Under the pieces are notes generated by a model that had not been told where the DNA came from, ran no database searches, and worked only from the letters and a program-made list of their open reading frames with translations. From positions 1,364,001 to 1,428,000 of the forward strand of contig NZ_JAJEJP010000002.1 in the NCBI RefSeq assembly GCF_021390495.1: a stretch of 64,000 nt of DNA. The letters are read 5' to 3'. Position 1 is the stretch's first letter; each line of letters starts with the position of its first letter. A program made the translations under genes and the position numbers. Source of the DNA: Paraburkholderia sp. ZP32-5. Its GTDB lineage: Bacteria > Pseudomonadota > Gammaproteobacteria > Burkholderiales > Burkholderiaceae. This document shows positions 40,727 through 50,900 of this stretch, piece after piece.

Positions 40727-41385
40727 TACTGGTTGAGGATGTCCACAAGCGATACATGACGGAGCATGGCGTTGGTAAGTGGATCCTGCGCGGCGTCACC
40801 ATGAAGATTCCGACGGACAGGAGCATCGCTTTAATTGGTCATAACGGGGCCGGAAAATCAACTCTGTTACGGATTATCGGTGGGATCGATTTTCCAACTA
40901 AAGGCCGAGTGGAGCGACGTTGCCGGGTTTCATGGCCAATGGGCGGGGGCGGACTGGAAGGGACTTTGACGGGCCGTCAGAATGCGAAATTTGTCTGCCG
41001 GGTACATGGCCATCAGGATGAACTCGACGAACGCCTTGACTTCATTCAAGGATTTGCCGAGATCGGCGAAGCTTTTGACGAGCCCATTGAAACCTACTCA
41101 TCGGGCATGCGGTCTCGGCTGCAGTTCGCACTATCATTGGCCTTTGATTTTGACGTTTACATCTCCGATGAGGTCACTTCTGCTGGGGATGTCAAATTCA
41201 GGAAAAAGGCTGCGGATGCCTTTAAAAGTAAAGCAAACGATGCAAGCGTAATCATGGTCTCTCATGATGAAGGCACACTTAGGCAATTTTGTCAGTGTGG
41301 AATATGGATTGATGAAGGTAAGGCGCACTGGTTCGACGAACTTGAAGATGCGCTAACGGCATATAAAAGCAAAATTCTGGTATGA
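40723..41385 (+). CDS. wzt: Capsule ABC transporter ATPase Wzt/KpsT/BexA
   Basis: 220 residues, the size of KpsT-type ATPases without a C-terminal sugar-binding domain. Walker A is GHNGAGKST (about residue 40), the signature region is YSSGMRSRLQFALS, Walker B is VYISDEV and the H-loop is MVSHD. It powers Wzm. The lack of a carbohydrate-binding extension says it is a group 2/3 capsule exporter rather than an O-antigen type Wzt. Start chosen by ATGA overlap with wzm; its own stop overlaps wcbD in the same way. Confidence 0.94.
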   Translation: MILVEDVHKRYMTEHGVGKWILRGVTMKIPTDRSIALIGHNGAGKSTLLRIIGGIDFPTKGRVERRCRVSWPMGGGGLEGTLTGRQNAKFVCRVHGHQDELDERLDFIQGFAEIGEAFDEPIETYSSGMRSRLQFALSLAFDFDVYISDEVTSAGDVKFRKKAADAFKSKANDASVIMVSHDEGTLRQFCQCGIWIDEGKAHWFDELEDALTAYKSKILV

Positions 41386-42554
41386 AAGACCTGTCAGCAA
41401 GCAAAAAATGGCGTATGGCTGCGAGAGTCGGGGTGGCGTACGAATGGGGGAGGGACACCGTTCTTTCCATTAAGGCGTTTAATCTGGTTGTCCGATTGGT
41501 TATCGTGTGGATGGTGCTATCAATTCCATATTGGTCGCTGATTGCTTCCGATCGTTACGTTTCCCAGGCCACGGTCGTCATCCAGCGAACAGACCAGGTA
41601 GACGGGCCAAGTGCGGGTATCACTGCAGCGCTCGTGGGCGCTGCAGGACCCAATAGTGCTGATCAGCTCCTGTTGCGCGAGTACCTCCTTTCGCTTGACA
41701 TGCTCAAGAAGCTCGACGCGGCGCTCGATCTGCGTTCGCATTTTAGCAACTGGCATCGGGATCCGATCTCGCGCATGTGGTTCAAGAACGCACCGATCGA
41801 ATGGTTTTATCAATTCTGGTTGTCTCGCGTCGATGTCGAATACGACAGCTATAGCGGGGTGCTTCGCATCCAGGTTGAGGCCTATGATCCAGAAACTGCC
41901 CAAACCATAGTCAAACTGATGGTTCAAGACGGCGAAGCGCATATGAACCAGATGGGGCACGAGCTAGCACAGTCACAAGTTGATTTTCTGGCAAAGCAAG
42001 TCACGCTGTCGCATGATCGCCTTCTGGATGCGACTCGCACACTCATTGACTACCAAAACGCGAAAGGGCTGTTGGCCCCGCAGACGACTGCGGATAGCCT
42101 CAACGTTTTGATAGCGAAACTTGAGGCCCAAAAGACCGATATCCAGACACAGTTGGCTTCGCTGCCTTTGACGCTGAGCCCGAATCAACCCACAATTGTC
42201 ATGCTTAAAAGCAGTCTTAAAGCTATAGAGCAACAGATTGCCCAGAAGCGTGCGGAGTTGGCCTCGCCATCCAGCGGCACACTCAACTACGTGGTCGAGG
42301 AGTTTCAACGTCTGCAGATGCAGGTCGGCTTTGCGCAGGACTTGTACAAAACGGCCTTGTCCGCACTGGAAACCGGCCGCATGGATGCCGCTCGCACCCT
42401 GAAGATGGTTTCGATTATTCAGGCACCAACGAAGCCGAGCTATCCAGTGGAACCGCAGCGGTTCTATAACATCATCGTAACCCTGTTGATTGGCTCTGCC
42501 CTTGTTGGTGTCTTGAAGCTTCTCGAAAGTATCATTCGCGATCATGTGGATTGA
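41382..42554 (+). CDS. wcbD: Capsule export inner-membrane protein WcbD/KpsE/BexC
   Basis: 390 residues, polysaccharide co-polymerase/adaptor type. One N-terminal membrane helix (about residues 32-52), a long periplasmic region with coiled-coil content (about 180-320), and one C-terminal helix (about 362-382). PTKPSYPVEPQRFYNII before the last helix is the family hallmark of KpsE/BexC/CtrB. It links the ABC transporter to the outer-membrane WcbC channel. ATGA overlap with wzt; the wecB remnant begins inside its last codons. Confidence 0.92.
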   Translation: MKDLSASKKWRMAARVGVAYEWGRDTVLSIKAFNLVVRLVIVWMVLSIPYWSLIASDRYVSQATVVIQRTDQVDGPSAGITAALVGAAGPNSADQLLLREYLLSLDMLKKLDAALDLRSHFSNWHRDPISRMWFKNAPIEWFYQFWLSRVDVEYDSYSGVLRIQVEAYDPETAQTIVKLMVQDGEAHMNQMGHELAQSQVDFLAKQVTLSHDRLLDATRTLIDYQNAKGLLAPQTTADSLNVLIAKLEAQKTDIQTQLASLPLTLSPNQPTIVMLKSSLKAIEQQIAQKRAELASPSSGTLNYVVEEFQRLQMQVGFAQDLYKTALSALETGRMDAARTLKMVSIIQAPTKPSYPVEPQRFYNIIVTLLIGSALVGVLKLLESIIRDHVD

Positions 42555-43019
42555 ATCGATTAGAGTTCTGACAGTCTTTGGCAGCAGGCCGGCAGTGGCA
42601 TATATGGCGCCCTTGGTTCGCGCCTTCAAAAGCAAATCCAAGATTGAGGCGCAGGCTTACGTGACAGTGCAGCGCGAGGTTGGCCTGTACACACGAGATC
42701 ATTTCGCTCGCTGGCTTAAAGAAGGCCGCTGCTGGTGAAGCGGGCCATACTGTTGATTACGGATTCAGGCGGGAATATAGGAAGAAGGTGCTGCCCTTGC
42801 AGGCCGGTGCTCTCGGCGCGTGAAAGGACTGAACGATCGGAAGCCGTTGCCGCGGGTACGGTTCGGCTTGTTGGTACAGATCAGGCAACGATCATTTGCG
42901 AAGCGGCTTGGCTTCGCAATGGTCCGTCAGTCCGCACAGAGACGTCCCGGGCCGCAAACCCTTATGGAGACGGGACTGCTACCCTAAGAATCCGCGATAT
43001 TCTGGTGAATGCATGTTGA
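42544..43019 (+). pseudogene. wecB: Decayed UDP-GlcNAc 2-epimerase gene
   Basis: The frame from ATG 42544 gives IRVLTVFGSRPAVAYMAPLV, the N-terminus of WecB, but after about 40 recognisable residues homology stops and TGA ends it at 42738. In another frame from about 42735 the C-terminal part returns: LLITDSGG, then RTERSEAVAAGTVRLVGTD, then NPYGDG up to a stop overlapping wecC. Around 42775 a small frame error exists: the other frame reads I-stop-EEGAALAG where I-Q-EE is expected. About 470 bases remain of the roughly 1100 of a normal wecB, so most of the catalytic core is deleted. In intact operons it supplies UDP-ManNAc to the next enzyme, WecC. Confidence 0.88.
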
Positions 43020-44284
43020 ATAAAATTTCGATAGTTGGTCTTGGCTATATAGGCTTGCCCACTGCGACGCTGTTTGCTTCACGCAAGCGGCGAGTAATTG
43101 GTGTTGATGTGTCGTCTCGTGTTGTCGATACGATCAACCGCGGAGAAATCCACATTGTCGAACCGGAGTTGGACATTCTTGTCCAGGCAGCCGTTGGTGC
43201 TGGCTATTTGCGAGCAACGACTCGTGCGGAACCCGCCGATGCCTTTGTCATTGCAGTGCCGACACCACTGACGGATGAGCGGAAGCCGGATTTGAGTTAT
43301 ATCGACTCTGCGATTATGTCGATAGCCCCAGTGCTTGCTAAGGGCAACCTGGTCGTTCTCGAATCTACTTCGCCCGTTGGTACCACGGAACTGTTAGCGA
43401 AGCGACTGGCTGAGGTCCGACCAGACTTGAGCTTCCCTCAGCAGGCAGGTGACGCATCCGATATCCGGATTGCTTATTGTCCAGAGCGTGTTCTTCCCGG
43501 ACGCATTGTTCATGAGTTGGTTGCCAACGATCGCGTAATTGGCGGCATGACGCCTAGGTGCTCTGAGGCCGCAGTTGCGCTCTATCGCTTGTTCGTTCAG
43601 GGGAATTGTATAGTCACGCAGGTGCGCACCGCCGAGATGTGCAAGCTTGCCGAAAACAGTTTTCGTGATGTTAACATCGCTTTCGCTAACGAACTTTCGA
43701 TGATTTGCGACAAGCAAGGTATCAACGTGTGGGAATTGATTGGTCTAGCTAATCGACATCCACGCGTCGATATTCTGGAGCCGGGTTGCGGCGTTGGTGG
43801 GCACTGCCTCGCTGTCGATCCGTGGTTTATAGTAGATCGCGCACCTGAAGAAGCAAAGTTGATCCGAACTGCGCGTAACGTCAATGACGCGAAGCCAAAT
43901 TGGATAGTCCAACAGGTCGATCAAGCTATAGCCGAGGTCTCCGGATCAGGAGTGCCCGTTGACGAAATTTGTATCGCGTGTTTGGGCATTACATACAAGG
44001 CCGATATTGACGACCTGCGTGAAAGTCCTGCACTTCAAATAGCGCAAACTCTAGCGTTGCGTCGTCAAGGCAAAGTCTTGATAGTTGAACCTAACTTTCA
44101 AACTTTGCCTGAGGAAATCGACGGTGCCGCACAAATGACGCAGATGACATTAGACGAAGCAGTTGCTCAAGCGCACATACTTGTGCTTCTTGTCGGACAT
44201 GCGGAATTCCGAGACGTTAAGCCCGAGCTCAATAGCAGGCAGGTACTCATCGACACACGTGGTGTCTGGAAAGGCGCGAAATGA
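43013..44284 (+). CDS. wecC: UDP-N-acetyl-D-mannosamine dehydrogenase
   Basis: 423 residues from ATG 43013, chosen because MLNKISIVGLGYIGLPT aligns with the family start; a longer frame reaches back into the wecB remnant. NAD-binding GLGYIGLPTA, STSPVGTTE, TAEMCKLAENSFRDVNIAFANEL and the catalytic Cys in GCGVGGHCLAVDPW follow in order. It oxidises UDP-ManNAc twice to UDP-ManNAcA, a capsule building block. The upstream epimerase gene is destroyed, so UDP-ManNAc must come from another epimerase in the genome or the pathway is idle. ATGA overlap with the next gene (44281). Confidence 0.93.
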   Translation: MLNKISIVGLGYIGLPTATLFASRKRRVIGVDVSSRVVDTINRGEIHIVEPELDILVQAAVGAGYLRATTRAEPADAFVIAVPTPLTDERKPDLSYIDSAIMSIAPVLAKGNLVVLESTSPVGTTELLAKRLAEVRPDLSFPQQAGDASDIRIAYCPERVLPGRIVHELVANDRVIGGMTPRCSEAAVALYRLFVQGNCIVTQVRTAEMCKLAENSFRDVNIAFANELSMICDKQGINVWELIGLANRHPRVDILEPGCGVGGHCLAVDPWFIVDRAPEEAKLIRTARNVNDAKPNWIVQQVDQAIAEVSGSGVPVDEICIACLGITYKADIDDLRESPALQIAQTLALRRQGKVLIVEPNFQTLPEEIDGAAQMTQMTLDEAVAQAHILVLLVGHAEFRDVKPELNSRQVLIDTRGVWKGAK

Positions 44285-46062
44285 TTCTAGATCTAGAAAA
44301 TCAGCCAGATATGGCATCTCGTCTCAAGGAAATGAGCGAGGAAAACGAACTGCTGATCAATCAGCTGCTTCAAGTGCAGGACGAGCTCGAACGCTACCAT
44401 ATAGAGAGTCAACGACCTATTGAAAGCGGGCAGCCGGCAATTTCATCGGATAACGTCAGTCTCAACAAGGGTTGGGTGGACGATGAACTATGTGGCGTTC
44501 TCGCAGAGAATCAACGTTTACGTGCGTTGGTAGCAGTTCAACGGCGCAATCGTCAGATTGAGATGGAAAGCGCGCTGAATGTGAAGCTTGGGAATGTGTT
44601 GATTGATGGAACGGATTCACCTAAAGCGTTACTGCTCATCCCGAGCAAGCTCGGCCGGATATGGCGCAGCTATAGTCGGCAGACCCCGCCGCCAGCGCTT
44701 GGCGGTAAGAAGTTTGACAAAGTCATCGCGTCGTATGGTGAAGGCGGATTCGACGCGATAGAAAAGTTGATGGAGCCAACTTCGATTTCGCCCACCATGC
44801 GAGCCAACGCGTACACCGCGCTGGCTAGGCATATGATGAAAAGCGATCGCACCAACGCGTCCGAAGCGGCGCGGCGCGCGTACGCAGTAGATCCTAAGCC
44901 GTACCGGCTGAAATGGCTCGCCTTTCGCTTGCACGAGGCTGGTGAGGTGATCGAGGCGGAAGCGATGTTGGAAATTCTGCCGGTGGGAACGCAGTTCAGT
45001 GAGTCTGAGGCTCGTCAGGCGAGCCAAGTGCGCTATGAATCGAAGCAGGCACGACAACGGGAAGCGAAGCAGGAAGCGCAATTGTCGGGATGGCGTGCGG
45101 GGATTGAAAAGCAATTGAACCATTTAGCGCAGCAACGGGATGAGCAATCGCGGTTAGCCTCTGAATATGGCACGGAGATCGCCGTCCTAAGTCAGACTAG
45201 GGCACAACTGGAAGGGCGAAATTTGGCACTGACGGAACAGCTTCACGAAGCGGAAAAGCGGCTCTCGGAGTGCGTCCGTGAGATCGAAGCGCTGAAGGAG
45301 GGACGTACGCAGACGGAGAAGGAAAAAATTGCGATTGTGCAGCAATATGAAGAGCTTACGATGCTCGTTGTTGATCGTAACCGTGATGTCGAAGCGCTAA
45401 CGCAAGCGAAAGTTGAATTGGAACGGGAAAAGCTGTCGCAGTTAGGCCAATACGACGACACGATCAAACTGCTAGCCGATCGCACCCATGAGATCGAAAC
45501 GCTAAAACAGAACTCGATGCAGCTTGAGCAAGACATGCGCGCGCTAGCAGAGCAGCACGGGGAAGCGATGAGACGGATATCTCATTACACAGATGAGGTC
45601 GAAACACTGACGCAAGCCCGGGCTTTATTCGAGCAGCAAAACCTGGCACTCGAGGAACAGCGCGATGATGTCGCGAAGCGGCTTGCCGAGTGCACCCGTG
45701 ATGTCGACTCCTTAAAGCAGGCGGAAGCGCAACTTAAACAGGAAAAGCAGGCGCTGAATGAGAGACACGACGAAGTCGTCGCGCAAATGTCCGATAGCGT
45801 TCGCGAGATCGACGCTCTGAGACAGGCTAAGAATACAGCAGAGCAAGAGAGGCTTACGTTGGCGGAGAAGTTTGGTGCCTCCACTAAACTGTCCGCAGTC
45901 TATCTTGAACAAATAAGCGCGTTGAAACAGCAAATCGAAACGGCTCAAATTCGGGATACGGAGTTGGGAACTCGTCAGAAAGTTATGCAAGAGGAAATGA
46001 TGCGGGCTGAAGCTCAACTCGACCTGATTAAGGACCTCCTCCTGCGAGAGTTCGAGCGATGA
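44281..46062 (+). CDS. Coiled-coil protein with seven 35-residue repeats
   Basis: 593 residues, no signal peptide, no membrane segment. A short N-terminal coiled coil (about residues 12-45) is followed by a helical, TPR-like region (about 140-240). Then comes a long coiled coil to the C-terminus. Residues 295-539 (45163-45897) consist of seven repeats of exactly 35 residues (five heptads, 105 bases each), with a shared pattern close to E-x-T-R-E-I-E-x-L-K-Q-A near each repeat start. The protein begins by ATGA overlap with wecC and ends in an ATGA overlap with the TPR-propeller gene, so it belongs to the polymer operon. No enzymatic domain is seen. A scaffold for the assembly enzymes or a length-setting rod are possible roles; these are inferences. 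Confidence 0.8.
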   Translation: MILDLENQPDMASRLKEMSEENELLINQLLQVQDELERYHIESQRPIESGQPAISSDNVSLNKGWVDDELCGVLAENQRLRALVAVQRRNRQIEMESALNVKLGNVLIDGTDSPKALLLIPSKLGRIWRSYSRQTPPPALGGKKFDKVIASYGEGGFDAIEKLMEPTSISPTMRANAYTALARHMMKSDRTNASEAARRAYAVDPKPYRLKWLAFRLHEAGEVIEAEAMLEILPVGTQFSESEARQASQVRYESKQARQREAKQEAQLSGWRAGIEKQLNHLAQQRDEQSRLASEYGTEIAVLSQTRAQLEGRNLALTEQLHEAEKRLSECVREIEALKEGRTQTEKEKIAIVQQYEELTMLVVDRNRDVEALTQAKVELEREKLSQLGQYDDTIKLLADRTHEIETLKQNSMQLEQDMRALAEQHGEAMRRISHYTDEVETLTQARALFEQQNLALEEQRDDVAKRLAECTRDVDSLKQAEAQLKQEKQALNERHDEVVAQMSDSVREIDALRQAKNTAEQERLTLAEKFGASTKLSAVYLEQISALKQQIETAQIRDTELGTRQKVMQEEMMRAEAQLDLIKDLLLREFER

Positions 46063-47918
46063 ATAGAAAGCCATCTAACCTCCTTCGCGGTGTTGCTTTT
46101 GAAAGCCTGAATCGGTCCGTCGGTTTAGGGGGGGGCGATACAGGGAAACTCGTCGTCCCTGAGGACGAAACATTGCTTGAGCGCACCATTACGCAATGGC
46201 AATTTGGCGATTGGCATAGCCTCGTGCGGCTCCAACGCTCTAGTCTGCAGGATCACTCGGAGCGTGCCACGCTGTCCCTGTTTGCAGCCGCGGGTAGACT
46301 GCAAGTCGGCATGGTCCACGAAGCTAAAGAATTTATTCAATGTGCACGAGATTGGGGGGCGAACGACAAGCTCATTTGTCGGATACTGGCCTCGAATGTT
46401 CACAACAGTTTGGCTCGTGCTGCCGCAATTACGGGCGACATCCCTCGAGCACTTGAGCATTTCGAGTCCGCCGTTGAGTTGGCTGCTCCTCCCGCGTGTA
46501 CGCCGCTTCTGCTAAGGGCGCGTCTCAATCACCAACTCAGCGAACTAGGCTTGAACCCAACCCATTTCGAAAATGTATTGAGCGTCGCGTCTTCGGTTCG
46601 AGCTCATCGTTCAGCTCGGGGTTTCAGTGTTGCAAAATTGGCGGATATTCATCTTGGTGATGCTTGGGCAGGCAACACGATTAATACCGTTATCTTTCGT
46701 CACCACGGTATTCTTACTTGCCAAGGCAAACAAATCACTGCTTTTTATGTAGATAAGCATACTCTGCGACTTGCGCGGCGTGAGCTGGATACCAATGTCG
46801 TCCAAACATATGACATGATGGGTGAGTACAACCTTGTTGACGCCCATAACAGCATTAGTCTTGGCATTGATCGCGAAAACTATATACATATCTGTTACGA
46901 CCATCATGCCACGCAACTCCGTTATCGGCGGAGCGCCTTACCGGATGACATTACGAAGTGGACTGATGAACTACCCATGACCGGTAACGCAGAACAGAGG
47001 GTGACGTATCCGACGTTCATTTTACCGCACCATGGGTTTCCACTTACTTTGCTTTATCGCGATGGCGTGCACGACAAGGGGGTCGCACGTATCAAAACGT
47101 ACGACGAAGCTCTCGAAGGTTGGAAGGATCATCCGCGGCCGACGCTCAGTGGCAGCGAATCAAGGCCTTGGACGAGTAACGCGTACTGGAATCATCCGGT
47201 AACTGATAAAAAAGGCGATCTTCACCTTAGTTTCGTCTGGCGTACTCATACGCTGGGAGCAGGTGCGGACGGTCTCATCAATAACATCAACATCGGATAC
47301 GCTTGCTCGCCGGACAATGGAAGCAATTGGGTAACCTCTAGGGGGAGGGAGTACCAACTTCCGATTACTCAAGTGAATGCTGAAACTGTACATGCCGTTT
47401 CACCGGGAAGCAATCTCATCAATCAATGCAGCATGGCGGTTGATAGCGCTAATCGACCACATATTGTGTTTTACTCCGATGATCCAAACGGAGTGCCACA
47501 ATATCAGCACCTTCGTTACGACGGCCAACAGTGGCATCATCAAATTGTGTCGAGGCGTGCGGAGTCGTTTTCCTTGCGAGGCGCCGGGACGCTGCAGATT
47601 CCAATAAGCAGGCCGGAGATCGTAGTCGATCGGCAGGATAACGTTTACATAATCAGCCGCGGGGACCACAGTGATGGAAGAATGGTTGCGACCCTGCTTG
47701 CCGCACCTGACTATAGATACCGCTCTCACAATACCCAGATCCTCTGGGACGAGGACGTCGGCTTCGCTGAGCCAGTAATCGACCGAGTAAGGTGGGAGCA
47801 GGAAAATATACTTAGCCTGCTGTTGCAACATAATCAGCAACCCAATTCCGACATTGGCCATCGGGCAGTAATTGCGCCGATCAGGGTGGTGGACATTCAG
47901 TTCCTTTTGAAATATTAA
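46059..47918 (+). CDS. Cytoplasmic TPR plus BNR_4-type beta-propeller protein
   Basis: 619 residues. The first 180 are helical and TPR-like (FGDWHSLVRLQ, LARAAAITGDIPRALEHFESAVELA). From about 200 on, a beta-propeller domain resembles the BNR_4 family: NTVIFRHHGILTCQGKQITAFYVD, DAHNSISLGIDRENYIHICYDHHA, then LHLSFVWR. No signal peptide is seen, so it should act in the cytoplasm. BNR_4 propellers include polysaccharide lyases acting on uronate-containing polymers; whether this one is a lyase, a binding module or a biosynthetic factor is open. An eight-G run (46128-46135) lies in codons 24-26. Coupled by ATGA to the coiled-coil gene. Confidence 0.72.
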   Translation: MNRKPSNLLRGVAFESLNRSVGLGGGDTGKLVVPEDETLLERTITQWQFGDWHSLVRLQRSSLQDHSERATLSLFAAAGRLQVGMVHEAKEFIQCARDWGANDKLICRILASNVHNSLARAAAITGDIPRALEHFESAVELAAPPACTPLLLRARLNHQLSELGLNPTHFENVLSVASSVRAHRSARGFSVAKLADIHLGDAWAGNTINTVIFRHHGILTCQGKQITAFYVDKHTLRLARRELDTNVVQTYDMMGEYNLVDAHNSISLGIDRENYIHICYDHHATQLRYRRSALPDDITKWTDELPMTGNAEQRVTYPTFILPHHGFPLTLLYRDGVHDKGVARIKTYDEALEGWKDHPRPTLSGSESRPWTSNAYWNHPVTDKKGDLHLSFVWRTHTLGAGADGLINNINIGYACSPDNGSNWVTSRGREYQLPITQVNAETVHAVSPGSNLINQCSMAVDSANRPHIVFYSDDPNGVPQYQHLRYDGQQWHHQIVSRRAESFSLRGAGTLQIPISRPEIVVDRQDNVYIISRGDHSDGRMVATLLAAPDYRYRSHNTQILWDEDVGFAEPVIDRVRWEQENILSLLLQHNQQPNSDIGHRAVIAPIRVVDIQFLLKY

Positions 47919-47923
47919 GATTA

Positions 47924-50900
47924 ATGCAGAATACATCGAACACGCCAATTGCGCTTGGCAACGCATCTATGCGTGCGGGAAGTTACGAGGACGCTATTCG
48001 TAGCTACGCCAGCGTGTTAGTCAAGAGTCCGCGGTTGGCCAGAATCATCTCGGCAAACCTTGTTTTGGCAAAAAAAAAATATGTAAAGAGTCGTCGGGGT
48101 TTAGATCGAAAGCGTGTGGGTGTTTGTTGCTGGGAACTCGCTCACAATCCTGCAGGCCGTGCGTACACTCTGGCAACGCTGTACCAGACATTTGCTGACG
48201 TAGAAATAATCGGCAGTTTTTTCCCTAAATTTGGAAAGGAAATTTGGGAGCCAATTAGGGGGACGTCAATTTCCAAGCACGGCTTCGTAGTGAGTGATGA
48301 GTCACGCTTTGTCGAGCAAGCGATCGAGCTCGTTGCAGCGCATCCTTACGATATCGTTCATCTCTCTAAGCCACGCGCTCCAAATATTTTATTCGGTATT
48401 CTGTACAAGCTATTATGGGGCGCAAAAGTCATCGTCGATATCGATGACGAGGAACTTGCGATCGTTGATGCAGATTCGCCAATCAGTATTAGCGAATTTC
48501 TACAGAAAAATCAACGTCTGCCAGATCTCCACGATCTTCCAGGCAAGAGCTGGACGCGCATCGCCGTGGGCATGGCTGACGCCTTTGACGGAATTACCGT
48601 TTCAAACCCGGCGCTCCGCCGACGTTATGGTGGCGAAATCATCCGTCATGCACGTGATGAGAAGGCTTTCGTTCCATCTACCGGACTAAAGGAAAGGAAC
48701 CGCGCACGTTACGACCTGCCACGAGACGACAAGATTGTGCTCTTCTTCGGTACCCCGCGAGCACACAAGGGATTGATTGAGGTCGCTGAAACGATCGCTG
48801 CGCTCGAGCGCAGTGACGTGCTTTTCGTTGTCGTTGGTGATTTTTCCGATATGGAGCTCAAGAAGAAGTTGCAGCAGGTTCGTGGTTGCCGAACCGTCTT
48901 CTTGCCCAATCAGCCGTTTAGGGATGCGCCTCAGGTCGTTTCGATCGCAGATGTCTGCGTCTTGCTCCAAGATGGAGGTGCTGTCTCGAACTTCCAGGTG
49001 CCGGCCAAATTGTCGGATGCTTTGGGAATGCGCGTGCCGGTGCTGGCGAACTTTTCGCCAGCAATCGAGGACCTTATTGCCTGTGGAGCAGTCGAAGAAG
49101 CATCGTCTAGTGCACTGAAGCAACAGCTTGAGGCTCTGCTTTCTTCCACAGTTCAAGACGAGCAGAAGGCTGCAAAGCGCAACTCCGCATTCTTGGATTT
49201 GCTGTCAGTGAAGGCATGTGCCCAGAACTTGAAAGACTGGCTGGACAAGCTACCGACGGGTCATCGAGAACTGGAAACACGCATCTACGATAGTTTTGTA
49301 TTTTCTGCAGTCACTTCGAAGGCCAATTATGTTGGCGCTACGCGTGCGGTCGGGCAGACGGAACACGCTTTGTTGGAAGAGTACCGCTCGGGCCAACGAT
49401 TCAAGCCGTTATTTAGGCTGGGAGCCGATGCATTTATGCTGCGCGGTCTACGGCCAACTGCTCCGATCGCCGTGGTGGTAAATGCCATAAACGAGGAATC
49501 GTGGGAGAAGGCACTGCGCCTCTTGGTTCAACTGGGACAGCGTCATGACTTGTTCATCCTCGGCTCTGTGGACGTGGAACATACGCGGTTTCATGAGTCG
49601 ACAGTCTCCGTCACTAACGTTGGTGCGGCTGATAGCGAGGGTAACGCTCAGAATTTCCTCCGAGTGGCGAGTTCTCATGTCTTCGACGAATACCAAGCGG
49701 TCTTGTGGCTAACCCCGGGATTGGCGCACGGTAAAACGCTCCAGACGACGATCGGCTTTGCAGCGGCGTTCTTGGAAGATCCGGCGTGGGGTATCTGTGC
49801 GAGTACCGTCGATCCTTTGACGGATGACGGCGCTCAACCAGGGCTCACCAACGGAGTAAAAGTTGCACTGTCCCGACTCGGCGTGAATTGGCCGTCTGCG
49901 GGTGTGCAATTGCCGATAGGCGGTGAAGTATGGATCAAGCCGCTCTTGATGCGAGCGCTGGCTTCGACGCTTTGGGCGAACGAGTTGACGGGCAAAAGTA
50001 ACAGCAACGGATTCCCGGGCCGGCCCACCGTACTGGGTTTGATGTCAGCTATGGCGGAACTCGGAGGCTTTTCTGTCCGCAATAAACCCATTGAGCCGCC
50101 CCTCGAACCAGCGGATGCGCGGCGTCGAGTAGTGAAGACAATTGCCTTTTATTTGCCTCAATTCCATCCGATACCAGAGAACGACTTGTGGTGGGGGAAA
50201 GGTTTTACGGAATGGAGTAACGTTACACGTGCTCGCCAGTTGTTCCGAGGCCACTATCAGCCTCGCGTGCCGAGTGAACTGGGATACTACGATTTGCGGC
50301 TCGAAGATACGCAGATTGCCCAAGCTCATTTGGCGAGCGAGTTTGGAATCCATGGTTTCTGTTACTACTATTATTGGTTCGATGGGAAGAAACTGCTCAA
50401 TCAACCGATAGAGCAAATGGCCCGCTCGACGAAGATTGATACAGGCTTCTGTGTTTGCTGGGCCAACGAGAACTGGTCACGGAACTGGGATGGTCAGAAC
50501 CGCCACATTCTGATGGAGCAAACATATACCCTTGAAAGCAACATCGCCTTGATTCGGGAATTAATTCCCATGATGAAGGATCCGCGCTGGATTCGTCATG
50601 CTGGCAAGCCAGTGATGATGGTGTATCGCATTTCGATCATCCCAAATTGGCTGGAAACGGCGGCTGCCTGGCGCGAAGAATGCCGCAGAGCCGGTGTCGG
50701 CGAGATTCACCTGTGCGCGGTGCGATTTGGCCTCGAAACGTTGCAGGGATCCCCACAGGAGCACGCGCTGGACAGCTACGTGTTGTTTCCACCACATGAA
50801 GCCGAAAGGGTCGACCTACGTGACAAGGTACATGATCTCAACAAGAACTTCGGTGGTCAGATTTTCGACTATACGTCGGTGATTGACGCGGATCTCGAAA

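Noticed and set aside
46680..47900. Sialidase with Asp-box repeats
   Set aside because: The propeller lacks recognisable SxDxGxTW Asp boxes; the BNR_4-like DAHNSI pattern fits better.
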